A program made the translations under genes and the position numbers. DNA of 16,398 nucleotides, taken from the NCBI GenBank assembly GCA_025352345.1, contig JANXTP010000107.1, forward strand, positions 1-16,398. The letters run 5' to 3'. The notes beneath the pieces are model-generated. The model had not been told where the DNA came from, made no database searches, and saw only the letters and a list, made by a program, of their open reading frames with translations. Each line of letters opens with the position of its first letter. Positions within the stretch are counted from its first letter, which is position 1. Source of the DNA: Burkholderiales bacterium. Lineage in GTDB: Bacteria > Pseudomonadota > Gammaproteobacteria > Burkholderiales > Burkholderiaceae_C. Shown piece after piece: positions 1-11,660 of this stretch.

Positions 1-1
1 G

Positions 2-445
2 CGCATCGGCGCCTACCTCGGCGTGCCGCTGCGCTGGGACAGCGTCGAGCAGGCGGCCGATTACCTGTGGACCATCTCGAAGAGCTTCGGCCCGCACACC
101 CGCGAGCAATGGCTGGCGCTGACCCGGCCGATGCTGCGGCCCGCCGATGATGGCGGCTGGCGCCTGCACTACGACCCGGCGATCGCGATCCCGTTCCAGA
201 CCTCGACGCCCGAGTCGGCCGCCGCCTTCCAGGCTTCGCTGTGGGCCGCCTACGACGCGGTGAGGTGCCCGACCCTGCTGCTGCGCGGTGCCGACTCCGA
301 CCTGCTGACCCCCGGGCATGCGCAAGAGATGACGCGGCGCGGCCCGCGCGCCCGGCTGCTCCAGTTCGCGGGCGTCGGCCACGCGCCAACCCTGATTGCC
401 GATGACCAGGTGCAGCAGGTGCGGGAGTTCCTGCTCGCAGCATGA
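2..445 (+). CDS. alpha/beta hydrolase, 3' part only
   Basis: The reading frame is open from the left edge, so the N-terminus, including the nucleophile elbow, lies outside the window. The visible 147 residues look like the C-terminal half of an alpha/beta-hydrolase fold protein: a cap-like helical stretch, then a strand PTLLLRGADSDLLTP carrying the usual acid (Asp codon 299-301), then FAGVGHAP with the catalytic-type His (codon 380-382), and a closing helix QVREFLLAA. A GTG at 23 is an internal codon and is unlikely to be the start, because in-frame sequence before it (RIGAYLG) continues the fold. The substrate cannot be told. The stop overlaps the next gene's ATG (ATGA, 442-445), so it is probably co-transcribed and translationally coupled with relA. 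Fold assignment is fairly sure; the reaction is unknown. Confidence 0.8.
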   Translation, partial: RIGAYLGVPLRWDSVEQAADYLWTISKSFGPHTREQWLALTRPMLRPADDGGWRLHYDPAIAIPFQTSTPESAAAFQASLWAAYDAVRCPTLLLRGADSDLLTPGHAQEMTRRGPRARLLQFAGVGHAPTLIADDQVQQVREFLLAA

Positions 446-2739
446 AGACCGGCGTTTCGTCTGCGCGTGCGAACGCGGCGACCATCGTTGCGCTGACCGA
501 TGCGGACCCGGCCGATCGGTCGGTGGAGGCTGCTGCGTCCGGCGACCACACTGCGCAGGTGCAGCGCGCCCGCGCGTTCGCCGAGCCCTTGCTGGCGGGC
601 CAGCCGCTGGACACCGGAGAAGACGCACTCGAACACGCGGACGGGGTCGCCGTCATTCTTGAAGGCATCGGTGCGGCGCCATCGATGCGGGCAGCCGCCT
701 ACCTGGTCTATGCCGGTGACTACCTGCAAAAGCCCGAAGAGGTCGTGACCAAGGCCTTCGGGGCGTCGCACGCCAGCCTGGTGATGCACACCCGCAAGCT
801 GGTGCAGATCCAGCGCGCGGCCCGCGAAGCGCAATTCGACGATGAACAACGCGGCGTCGAACAACGGGCCAAGCAGACCGAGCGGGTGCGCAAGATGCTG
901 CTGGCCTTCTCGCGCGACCTGCGGGTGGTGCTGCTGCGGCTGGCCTCGCGCCTGCAGACGCTGCGCTACTTCGCGGCCCACAAGCAGCCGTGTCCGGAAG
1001 CGCTGGCGCGCGAGTCGATGCAGGTGTTCGCGCCGCTCGCCAACCGGCTGGGCATCTGGCAGATCAAGTGGGAAATTGAAGACTTGGCCTTCCGCTTCCT
1101 GCAGCCCGCCCAGTACAAGACCGTGGCGCGGCTGCTGGATGAAAAACGCATCGAGCGCGAGCAGCAGGTGGAAGCCTTCCGCCTGCGGCTTGCCGATCAG
1201 CTGCATGCGCATGGCATCGCCGCCCTGGTGCAGGGCCGGCCGAAGCACCTGTACAGCATCTGGAAGAAGATGCAGGGCAAGAGCCTGGGCTTCGACCGCG
1301 TGCTCGATGTGCGTGCGCTGCGCGTCATCGTCGCTGACGTGCCGGCCTGTTATGCCGCGCTGGGCCTGGTGCACGAGCTGCTGCCGCCGGTGGCTGACGA
1401 GTTCGATGACTACATCGCGCGGCCCAAGCCGAACGGCTACCAGTCGCTGCACACGGTGGTGCAGGACGATGCCGCGCGGCCGGTCGAGGTGCAGATCCGC
1501 ACGCGGGCGATGCACGAGCACGCCGAACACGGCGTGGCCGCCCATTGGGCCTACAAGGAGGCAGGCGTCAAGGGGTACGCGGGATCGGTGGCGGCCGATT
1601 CCGATTTCGATGCGCAGCTGGCCGAGGCGCGCAAGAGCGTGTTGCGCCAGTTGCTCGCCTGGGAACGTGACTTCATCGGGCAGGAGCAAGCGGCCGATGC
1701 GCAAGCTTCTGCCGACGCTGGCGCCGCCTTCGACGACCGCATCTACGTCTTCACGCCGCAGGCCGCCATCGTCGAACTGACGGCCGGCGCGACGCCGATC
1801 GATTTTGCGTATGCGGTGCACACCGACCTGGGTCACCGCTGCCGCGGCGCCAAGATCGACGGTGCGATGGTGCCGCTGAACACCGCGTTGAAGAACGGCC
1901 AGACGGTCGAGGTCACATCGGTGAAAGAAGGCGGCCCGTCGATGGACTGGCTGAACGCCGACCTGGGCTATCTGCAGAGCCCGCGCTCCAAGGCCAAGGT
2001 GCGCGCCTGGTTCAACGCGCGGGCGCAGGCCGAGACCATCGCGCGCGGCCGCGAGGCGGTTGAAAAGCTGTTGCAGCGCATCGGCAAAACCGCCGTAAAG
2101 CACGGCGACCTGGCCGCGCAGCTGGGCTTTCGCCAGGCCGATGCACTGTTCGAGGTGGTCGGCAAGGACGAGTTCTCGCTGCGCACGATCGAGACGCTGC
2201 TGAAGCCGCCGGAGCCGCTGCCCTCGGTCGATGAGGTGATCGCGCTGCGCAAGGCCCGGCCCGACAGCGAGTCGCCGAAGGGCGGTGTGCTGGTGGTGGG
2301 TGTGGAGTCGCTGCTGACGACCTTGTCGCGCTGCTGCCGCCCCGCGCCGCCGGACGCGATCGGCGGCTACGTCACACGCGGCAAGGGCGTGGCCATCCAC
2401 CGCAGTGGCTGCAGCAACTTCAAGCAGATGGCGCAGCGCCTGCCCGAACGGGTGATCAGCGTCGCCTGGGGTGCGCCGCGCGGTGGCAAGGATGCGCTGT
2501 ACCCGGTCGATGTGGTGGTGGAAGCGGCCGACCGCCACGGGCTGTTGCGCGACATTTCCGAAGTGTTCTCGAAGGACCGGATGAACGTCACCGGCGTGAA
2601 AACGCAGTCGCTGCGCGACGGCGGCGACGGCACCGCGTTCATGACCTTCACCGTCGAGGTGGCCGACGCCGCGAAGCTGGCCCAAGTTCTGGGCGTGGTC
2701 GGTCAGATCAATGGCGTGCGGGCGGTCCGGCGCAAATAG
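442..2739 (+). CDS. relA: RelA-type GTP pyrophosphokinase, (p)ppGpp synthetase
   Basis: This 765-residue cytosolic enzyme is predicted to transfer pyrophosphate from ATP to GDP/GTP, making the stringent-response alarmone on stalled ribosomes. Domain order is that of a long RSH protein: a degenerate HD hydrolase domain (about residues 35-200), the synthetase domain (about 225-370, with YSIWKKMQGK, FDRVLDVRALR and PKPNGYQSLHTVV), TGS (about 430-492), the CC/zinc-finger-like region (Cys631-Cys632, LSRCCRPAPPD) and a C-terminal ACT domain (about 687-765). Two points favour RelA over bifunctional SpoT/Rel. The hydrolase His-Asp pair is replaced by Tyr90-Ala91 in YLVYAGDYL. The synthetase has the acidic EFDD (320-323) typical of RelA rather than the basic RxKD. 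Length is close to E. coli RelA (744). The ATG overlaps the upstream stop, which fixes the start well. A terminator follows 25 bases after the stop. Confidence 0.96.
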   Translation: MKTGVSSARANAATIVALTDADPADRSVEAAASGDHTAQVQRARAFAEPLLAGQPLDTGEDALEHADGVAVILEGIGAAPSMRAAAYLVYAGDYLQKPEEVVTKAFGASHASLVMHTRKLVQIQRAAREAQFDDEQRGVEQRAKQTERVRKMLLAFSRDLRVVLLRLASRLQTLRYFAAHKQPCPEALARESMQVFAPLANRLGIWQIKWEIEDLAFRFLQPAQYKTVARLLDEKRIEREQQVEAFRLRLADQLHAHGIAALVQGRPKHLYSIWKKMQGKSLGFDRVLDVRALRVIVADVPACYAALGLVHELLPPVADEFDDYIARPKPNGYQSLHTVVQDDAARPVEVQIRTRAMHEHAEHGVAAHWAYKEAGVKGYAGSVAADSDFDAQLAEARKSVLRQLLAWERDFIGQEQAADAQASADAGAAFDDRIYVFTPQAAIVELTAGATPIDFAYAVHTDLGHRCRGAKIDGAMVPLNTALKNGQTVEVTSVKEGGPSMDWLNADLGYLQSPRSKAKVRAWFNARAQAETIARGREAVEKLLQRIGKTAVKHGDLAAQLGFRQADALFEVVGKDEFSLRTIETLLKPPEPLPSVDEVIALRKARPDSESPKGGVLVVGVESLLTTLSRCCRPAPPDAIGGYVTRGKGVAIHRSGCSNFKQMAQRLPERVISVAWGAPRGGKDALYPVDVVVEAADRHGLLRDISEVFSKDRMNVTGVKTQSLRDGGDGTAFMTFTVEVADAAKLAQVLGVVGQINGVRAVRRK

Positions 2740-2764
2740 CGTGGCATGGCCGTGGCGAAGATTG

Positions 2765-2786
2765 GCGGGGCGCCCCCCCGCTTTTT
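2765..2786 (+). terminator. rho-independent terminator after relA
   Basis: A perfect 6-bp GC stem, GCGGGG (2765-2770) with CCCCGC (2776-2781), closes a 5-base loop and is followed at once by five T (2782-2786). It starts 25 bases after the relA stop and 41 bases before the preferred start of the next gene. This fits an intrinsic terminator that separates the hydrolase-relA unit from the SPOR-like gene. Confidence 0.75.
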
Positions 2787-2827
2787 CGGGCATCGATCGC
2801 CGCGGAGGTCACGAAAATCGAAGGCCC

Positions 2828-3514
2828 ATGGACGCTACGCACATCCACGATCTGGTCGCCCGGGTGCTGATTGAGCACCACCGCCATCGACTGGCTTCCC
2901 GCATCGCTGCCCCGCCGGTCAGCGGCGTGCGACCTGATTTTGGGCTGCCGTTCTGGCGGCGACCGCGCAGCGCGGTCGCCGTGCTGGTCCTGTCGACCTG
3001 TGCGGCGATGGCGACCACCAGCACCCCGCACACGCCCGATGCCTCGTCGTCTGATCTGACAGCGATGCCGCTGCTGAACCTGCTGCCGGCTCACACGCGA
3101 CCCCACATCCGGCCGGTGCTCAGCGAGGAGGTTCGCCTGGCGGCGCTGGAACAGGGCAAGCGGCTGCGCTCGATGGAGCCCGGCGCGGTAATGCCCCCGG
3201 TGCCAGCAGCGCGGACTTTTGAACTTGCGTTGGCGAAAACCACGGTGACACCCAAGGCGCCTGCCGATGGTGCCGCTGTCTACGCCCTGGTGACCGACAT
3301 CACCCACACGCGCGTCGCCTCCGAGTTGCGACAGCAGCTGATGGGTTCCAGCGCCACGGTCGGCGATCTGCCTGGCACGCCGCGCACCGAGCTGATGCAG
3401 GTCAGCGCCGGCTGGCGCGCGGTGGTGTGGCCGTTTGCCACCGAGAGCGAGGCCGACAAGGCCCGCCGCATGCTCGCCGAGCGCGGCATTCGCACGGAGC
3501 TGCTGAAGTTCTGA
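2828..3514 (+). CDS. membrane-anchored protein with C-terminal SPOR-like region
   Basis: A 228-residue protein if it starts at ATG 2828. The frame is open further up (an ATG at 2711 would add 39 residues), but that start lies inside relA and before the terminator, so 2828 is preferred. Its ribosome binding site is weak (AAGG 3 bases upstream; a better GGAGGT at 2804-2809 is too far away). Residues about 48-62 (SAVAVLVLSTCAAMA), after the basic FWRRPRS, look like one membrane segment, giving a cytoplasmic N-terminus of about 45 residues and a periplasmic remainder. The last 35 residues (WRAVVWPFATESEADKARR, then a helix and LLKF) resemble the second half of a SPOR peptidoglycan-binding domain, including the PF-x-S/T-x3-A pattern. 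The name rests on that match only. Binding of denuded septal glycan is a family property, not shown here. Confidence 0.6.
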   Translation: MDATHIHDLVARVLIEHHRHRLASRIAAPPVSGVRPDFGLPFWRRPRSAVAVLVLSTCAAMATTSTPHTPDASSSDLTAMPLLNLLPAHTRPHIRPVLSEEVRLAALEQGKRLRSMEPGAVMPPVPAARTFELALAKTTVTPKAPADGAAVYALVTDITHTRVASELRQQLMGSSATVGDLPGTPRTELMQVSAGWRAVVWPFATESEADKARRMLAERGIRTELLKF

Positions 3515-3538
3515 GCCCACGGCAGCCCTGAGGGCTGA

Positions 3539-3544
3539 TATAGT
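3539..3544 (+). promoter_or_regulatory. possible -10 element for tRNA-Val
   Basis: TATAGT lies 12 bases before the mature tRNA 5' end, so transcription would start a few bases upstream of the tRNA. No good -35 hexamer is visible at 16-18 bases. A small inverted repeat, GCCCT/AGGGC (3524-3535), fills that space. The call is a weak one based on position and the -10 match. Confidence 0.35.
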
Positions 3545-3556
3545 TGTCGGCTCTTC

Positions 3557-3633
3557 AGGCGCGTAGCTCAGCTGGTTAGAGCACCACCTTGACATGGTGG
3601 GGGTCGATGGTTCGAGTCCATTCGCGCCTACCA
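3557..3633 (+). tRNA. tRNA-Val (anticodon GAC)
   Basis: A full cloverleaf can be drawn by eye. The acceptor stem is AGGCGCG (3557-3563) with CGCGCCT (3623-3629), a perfect 7 bp, followed by discriminator A3630 and an encoded CCA (3631-3633). The D arm is GCTC/GAGC with an AGCTGGTTA loop. The anticodon stem is CCACC (3584-3588) with GGTGG (3596-3600), and the loop TTGACAT puts anticodon GAC at 3591-3593, reading the valine codon GUC (and GUU by wobble). The T arm carries GGTTCGAGTCC. Total length is 77 with CCA. No intron or truncation is seen. A terminator follows 17 bases after the CCA, so it is probably a single-gene transcript. Confidence 0.97.
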
Positions 3634-3650
3634 AATTCGGTAGGAAGATC

Positions 3651-3682
3651 AAGCACCTGGCGGCAGCGTCAGGTGCTTTTTT
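3651..3682 (+). terminator. rho-independent terminator after tRNA-Val
   Basis: A perfect 8-bp stem, AGCACCTG (3652-3659) with CAGGTGCT (3670-3677), closes a 10-base loop and runs into six T (3677-3682). An A/T pair (3651/3678) extends the stem by one. It is a textbook intrinsic terminator 17 bases after the tRNA CCA end. Confidence 0.9.
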
Positions 3683-4037
3683 CTTGAGCTCCCCGCGGCA
3701 GGGCCAAGCAGCGGTGACCTATGGCTCGGCCCGATTCAGAGCGTCGGTTGAACCGGCACTCAACAGACCATGGCTTTGGAGTGGCGTGTGCAAGGTGTTG
3801 CGCGCGATGCCAAGCACCCGTTATCTCTGGATGGCCAGTTGCGGGTGCTCCGAAATGCCGGGTGCGCGTCACCATTCTCCTGCAGAGCCGGGAGCACGTG
3901 GGCCGTGATCTGCTCGAAGCACCTGGCCCCGTTCGTGTGTCTTTGCTGCATGGACGCTGACCATCGCAGACTTGCACATCGGCAACCGTCCTCCCCATGT
4001 GCCACTTGGCGCACGCCGATACCCACTTCAGGAACCG
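3683..4037. other. gene-free spacer between convergent units
   Basis: About 355 bases lie between the tRNA terminator (plus strand) and the stop of the minus-strand EAL gene. Short open frames exist on both strands (for example plus 3770-4303 and minus 3669-3998). None shows a recognisable domain, the translated composition is Arg/Cys/Pro-rich and low-complexity, and two of them run antisense into the EAL gene, so I call none of them coding. Apart from the two-tier hairpin at 3813-3849 I see no terminator for the long minus-strand operon, no insertion sequence and no second copy of the tRNA 3' end that would mark an integrated element. Confidence 0.6.
3813..3849. repeat. two-tier hairpin (nested inverted repeats)
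   Basis: The outer arms AGCACCCG (3813-3820) and CGGGTGCT (3842-3849) are a perfect 8-bp inverted repeat. Inside them CTGG (3827-3830) and CCAG (3835-3838) form a second 4-bp stem around the tetraloop ATGG. The two stems are separated by an asymmetric 6/3 internal loop. Neither strand has a T tract after it, so it is not an ordinary intrinsic terminator. It could be a structured RNA element, a processed 3' end of the minus-strand operon, or chance in GC-rich DNA. Confidence 0.4.
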
Positions 4038-4798
4038 TCAGTCGGTTGCTCGGCCCGGCAGCCCCGGACGCCATGCCGACGGCTCCACCACCGCCACCTT
4101 CCGAAGCGCCGGACGTGCGAACCAGTCGCCTTGCATCAGTCGGATGCCGGCGTCGAAGAGCAGGTCGCGCTCGGCGGCCGTCTCGATGCCCTGGGCGATC
4201 ACCTGAATGGCCAGGTCATCGCACAAGCGCACGAGACCCCGGACGATGGCCTGCCGCGAACGGCTGTCGCCGAGGTGATGCGCGAAGGCGAGGTCGAGCT
4301 TGATGAGGTCGGGCTGAAAGTCAGCCAGCAGCTTCAGTCCCGCGAAACCGCCACCGAAGTTGTCGATCGCGGTCTTGAAGCCGCAGCGCCGGCCTTCGCG
4401 AAGGATGTCCAGGGCCCGGCCACTGTCCTCGACACCATGGCTTTCGGGTACCGCGCAGACGATCCGTTCTGCCGGCAGCCGGTGCAGCCGCGCGGCGTCG
4501 AGGATCGTGTGCACGCACAGCGCCGGGGGTTCGACGGCACTGGGTTGGCAGCCGATGAAGACCAACTGCTCGATAGCGAGCTGGGCGGCGCCCTTGACCG
4601 CCAGGCTGCGGCAAGCGTGGTCGAAGCGGCGCCGGTTCAGATCGGTCACCTGGGACAGCACCGTGATCGCGTCCTCGCCCTGTGGTCCGCGCAGCAACAC
4701 GTCATGCGCAAACGTCGTGCGGGAGCCGACATCGATGATCAGTTGATAGGCCTGCTCGAATTCAATGTCGAGCGGCTGTGCGTCGCCGCGGTCGCTGT

Positions 4799-9109
<4,311 letters not shown>

Positions 9110-9130
9110 CGCATGTCCCTCAAGGATGTC

Positions 9131-10069
9131 TCACGGGGCCACGGCCTCGGCACCGTGCAAACAAGCGCGCACCTTGGTGATCAAGGTCTCGCGGTTGAAA
9201 GGCTTGACCAGGAAACCGGCGGCGCCGGCCTGCATGCTTCTGACGACCACTTCCCGGGCCCCGTGGCCGGTGACCATGAGCACCGGGATGGAGGCGAAGC
9301 GCGCCACGTCCTTGATCCGGCACACGGCTTCCACGCCGTCGATGCCGGGCAGGTCCAAATCCATCAGGATCAGATCCGGCCGCCGCTGGTCCAGGCCGGC
9401 CAGGGCCTCGGTGGCATGCAGCGCGAAGCTCAATTCCACCGGCTCGTCCTGCATCAGCTTGCGCAGCAGCTTGTGCTGGAACTCGTCGTCGTCGACCAGC
9501 AGCACCAGCGGGCGCACCCGCTCGGCCAGGGTCTGCAGGGTGCGCGCACTGTCGAGTGGCGGCGCCAGGTCTTGTGGCAGTGCCGCAGGCTGCTGCAACA
9601 GCGATTCCAGCATCGCCAGCCGCCGTGCCTGGGCGGCGAATTCGCTCACGGTCGGCGGGTCCGTCGCGGCGGCTGACAGTCGCCGCAGCGCGTGGTGCAC
9701 CGCCATCGGCAGGCGCGGCGCATCGTGGGTCAGCGGCCAGAACAGCACGTAGTCGTCGAAGTAATCCTTCTTGCACAACTCGTAGACGCGCTGCAGGTCG
9801 TCCTTGTTGCACAGGATCACCGTGCGGTGCGGCACGGCGTGCGCCTGCGTGCTGCGGCGGTACAGGCCCAGGCAGTAGCGCTCGGCGTCCTGCAGCGCGT
9901 TGAAGGCCAGCACCAGCACGTCCGGGCGCGTGGCCTCGAAGTCCTCGACCGCGCGGTCGAAGTGGGTCGAGGTCACCACCTGGTTGAATTCATCGCGCAG
10001 GAGCTTGCTGACGAGATCGGCATCCGCGACCCTGTTGCTGGCGACCAGAATGCGCGGGTCTGTGCTCAT
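9131..10069 (-). CDS. tandem-receiver protein: pseudo-receiver plus active receiver
   Basis: A 312-residue cytosolic protein with no output domain. The second receiver (about 185-308) is canonical: acidic pocket LLVDDDEF, phospho-Asp237 (LILMDLDLPGIDG), VTG and FLVKPF. The first (about 5-130, RILVASNRVADADLV) has receiver-like strand/helix periodicity but none of the chemistry: the Asp strand reads PDVLVLAFNAL, the Thr/Ser strand VILCNKDD, and the Lys strand DDYVLFWPLT. It could act as a phosphate sink, a shuttle, or a binding partner of the kinases or of the REC-EAL enzyme; VieB in the Vibrio vieSAB locus is a possible functional parallel (inference). Its ATG overlaps the stop of the REC-EAL gene by 4 bases (ATGA), with GAGG 7 bases upstream, and it ends 21 bases before the CHASE kinase. 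All three are probably co-expressed. Confidence 0.9.
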   Translation of the reverse strand: MSTDPRILVASNRVADADLVSKLLRDEFNQVVTSTHFDRAVEDFEATRPDVLVLAFNALQDAERYCLGLYRRSTQAHAVPHRTVILCNKDDLQRVYELCKKDYFDDYVLFWPLTHDAPRLPMAVHHALRRLSAAATDPPTVSEFAAQARRLAMLESLLQQPAALPQDLAPPLDSARTLQTLAERVRPLVLLVDDDEFQHKLLRKLMQDEPVELSFALHATEALAGLDQRRPDLILMDLDLPGIDGVEAVCRIKDVARFASIPVLMVTGHGAREVVVRSMQAGAAGFLVKPFNRETLITKVRACLHGAEAVAP

Positions 10070-11307
10070 GCGCCAGCCTCGGCCATACCGTCCTCGGAAG
10101 CTGCAGGCAACCCTTGCACCAAGGTACCGGCACGCCGCTGCCAGTCGGCATACCAGGTCGGCAACGCGGCCCCCGGCATCGGCCGGGCGATGAAGTAACC
10201 CTGCGCTACATCACAGCCGTGCGCGCGCAGGAAGTCCCAGTCGGCCTGCTCCTCGATGCCTTCGGCGACCGACTTCATGCCGAGCTGATGCGCCATGGTC
10301 AGCGTGCCCTGCACAATGGCTGCCAGCGAGGCGTCGGCGGCCACGCCGTGGACAAAACTGCGGTCCAGTTTGATCTCGTCGAAGGGCATGTCACGCAACT
10401 GCGCCAGCGATGAGTGCCCGGTGCCGAAGTCGTCGATCGACAGGCCCACGCCCTTCAAGCGCAGGCGGGTCACGATGTCCAGCGGCACCCGCGTGTCCTG
10501 CGTCATCAGCCGACTTTCGGTCACTTCCAGCACCAGCCGATTCAGCGCCACGTCGGCCTCGCAGGCCAGGCCGACGACGACCTCGGGGAAATTCAGCGCA
10601 GCCAGGTTGTCCATGGAAATGTTGACGGCGAGCTGCAGATCCAGACCCGCTTCGCGCCACTGCTGCGCCTGGCGCAGGCCAGCGGCCAGCACGGCGCGCG
10701 TCAGCCCGTCCATCAGATCGTGCTCTTCGGCCACGCCGATGAAGCGATCCGGGTAGACCAGCCCGGCCTGCGGGTGTTGCCAGCGCACCAGCGCCTCGAC
10801 CCCGACCAGCGCGCCGGTACGCAGGTCGACCTGGGGTTGGTAGTGATTCACCAACTGTCCGCCAGTGATCGCGGCCGCGATGTCCGCGGGCGGGAACGCC
10901 ACCTGGCCGGTGCCGGGCGCCGCGCCGCGCTGGGTGGCGCGGCGCGCCAGCACCTTCCGTAAGCGATCGATCGACACCGGCTGGTGCAGCGTGCCGAGCA
11001 GGTCGATCTGGTGGGCCTGGGCCAGCCTGCGCGCCGTTTGCAGGATGCGACCGTCCTCACCACTGACCAGCACGAGGCCGCCGCGGTAGCCGATGCGGCC
11101 CAGGTGGCGCATGAACTCGACGCCATCCATGTCTGGCATCTGCAGGTCACAAAACACGAGGTCGAAGGCTTCGGGTTGGGCTTCCAGCAGGTCGACGGCG
11201 TCACGCGCTCGGACACACAGACTCACGTCGCCGTGGCCGACGTTTTGCATTTGCCGCTGCAATAGCTTCAGCGCGAAGTCGTCGTCGTCGATGAGCAGCG
11301 TTTTCAT
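10066..11307 (-). CDS. REC-EAL response regulator, c-di-GMP phosphodiesterase
   Basis: A 413-residue cytosolic protein: receiver (about 1-120), linker, EAL domain (about 150-395). It is predicted to hydrolyse c-di-GMP to pGpG under phosphorylation control. Catalytic motifs are complete: EALVRW (Glu171), NIS, LEVTES, SIDDFGTGHS, IKLDRSF, VAEGIE and QGYFIARPM. The receiver has the acidic cluster LLIDDDDF and phospho-Asp54 (FCDLQMPDMDG), but the near-universal Lys before Pro is Gln109 (LGTLHQPVS). Architecture resembles RocR/PvrR and VieA, without the HTH of VieA. ATG 11307 overlaps the end of the upstream HPt frame by 4 bases (ATGA) and has AGGAG (11315-11319) 7 bases in front, so it can be translated even though the upstream kinase gene is broken. 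The likely phosphodonor was the HPt of that kinase; now the CHASE kinase HPt may take over. Confidence 0.94.
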   Translation of the reverse strand: MKTLLIDDDDFALKLLQRQMQNVGHGDVSLCVRARDAVDLLEAQPEAFDLVFCDLQMPDMDGVEFMRHLGRIGYRGGLVLVSGEDGRILQTARRLAQAHQIDLLGTLHQPVSIDRLRKVLARRATQRGAAPGTGQVAFPPADIAAAITGGQLVNHYQPQVDLRTGALVGVEALVRWQHPQAGLVYPDRFIGVAEEHDLMDGLTRAVLAAGLRQAQQWREAGLDLQLAVNISMDNLAALNFPEVVVGLACEADVALNRLVLEVTESRLMTQDTRVPLDIVTRLRLKGVGLSIDDFGTGHSSLAQLRDMPFDEIKLDRSFVHGVAADASLAAIVQGTLTMAHQLGMKSVAEGIEEQADWDFLRAHGCDVAQGYFIARPMPGAALPTWYADWQRRAGTLVQGLPAASEDGMAEAGA

Positions 11308-11660
11308 GCCGGGGCTCCTGTTGACTGCAAGTGTTCAGCTTCCAGCAGCCAGCGCGCGAGTCGCGCTTCAACCGCCTGCTCCATGGCGTCGAACCGGCGC
11401 ATGACCAGTTCGACCTCGCTCTGTGCGCCTGTGGCGCAAGCGCGTTCGAGCTCGGCGCAAAGGTCGCCCAGGGCCTGCGCGCCGACCGTGCGCGCGTTGG
11501 ATTTGAGATTGTGTGCAGCGAAGCCGAGCCGCGACAGGTCACGGACTGCGAAGGCGGCCCGTAAATCATCTGCCAGGCGCCGGGCCGAGACATGGAACTT
11601 GGCCATGAACTCGTGCAGCGTTGCCGGGTCGCTGCCGATCAGACCCGCGAGCACCGCCAC
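11304..11660 (-). CDS. HPt domain, detached 3' end of the broken kinase
   Basis: This 118-residue frame is a complete HPt four-helix bundle with the phospho-His in FAAHNLKSNARTVGA (His codon 11511-11513), closely like the HPt of the CHASE kinase. It was the last domain of the broken kinase and is out of frame with it because of one surplus base in the six-C run at 11677-11682. It may survive as a free HPt: a GTG at 11660 has AGG about 11 bases upstream, and its stop overlaps the ATG of the REC-EAL gene (ATGA), so ribosomes ending here could feed that gene. Independent expression is a guess; the domain call is sure. Confidence 0.55.
   Translation of the reverse strand: MAVLAGLIGSDPATLHEFMAKFHVSARRLADDLRAAFAVRDLSRLGFAAHNLKSNARTVGAQALGDLCAELERACATGAQSEVELVMRRFDAMEQAVEARLARWLLEAEHLQSTGAPA

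Noticed and set aside
250..2793. 847-residue open frame antisense to relA
   Set aside because: It is longer than relA but has no recognisable domain, is rich in His/Arg/Leu/Gln as expected from reverse reading of GC-rich codons, and relA is intact with all motifs on the other strand.
3669..3998. 109-residue minus-strand open frame in the spacer
   Set aside because: It has no domain, an unusual Arg/Cys/Ser-rich composition and no ribosome binding site that I can see. It would also read through the tRNA terminator.
3557..4037. tRNA-Val as the attachment site of an integrated element
   Set aside because: No integrase gene and no repeat of the tRNA 3' end were found in the window, and the following signalling genes have the same base composition as the rest.
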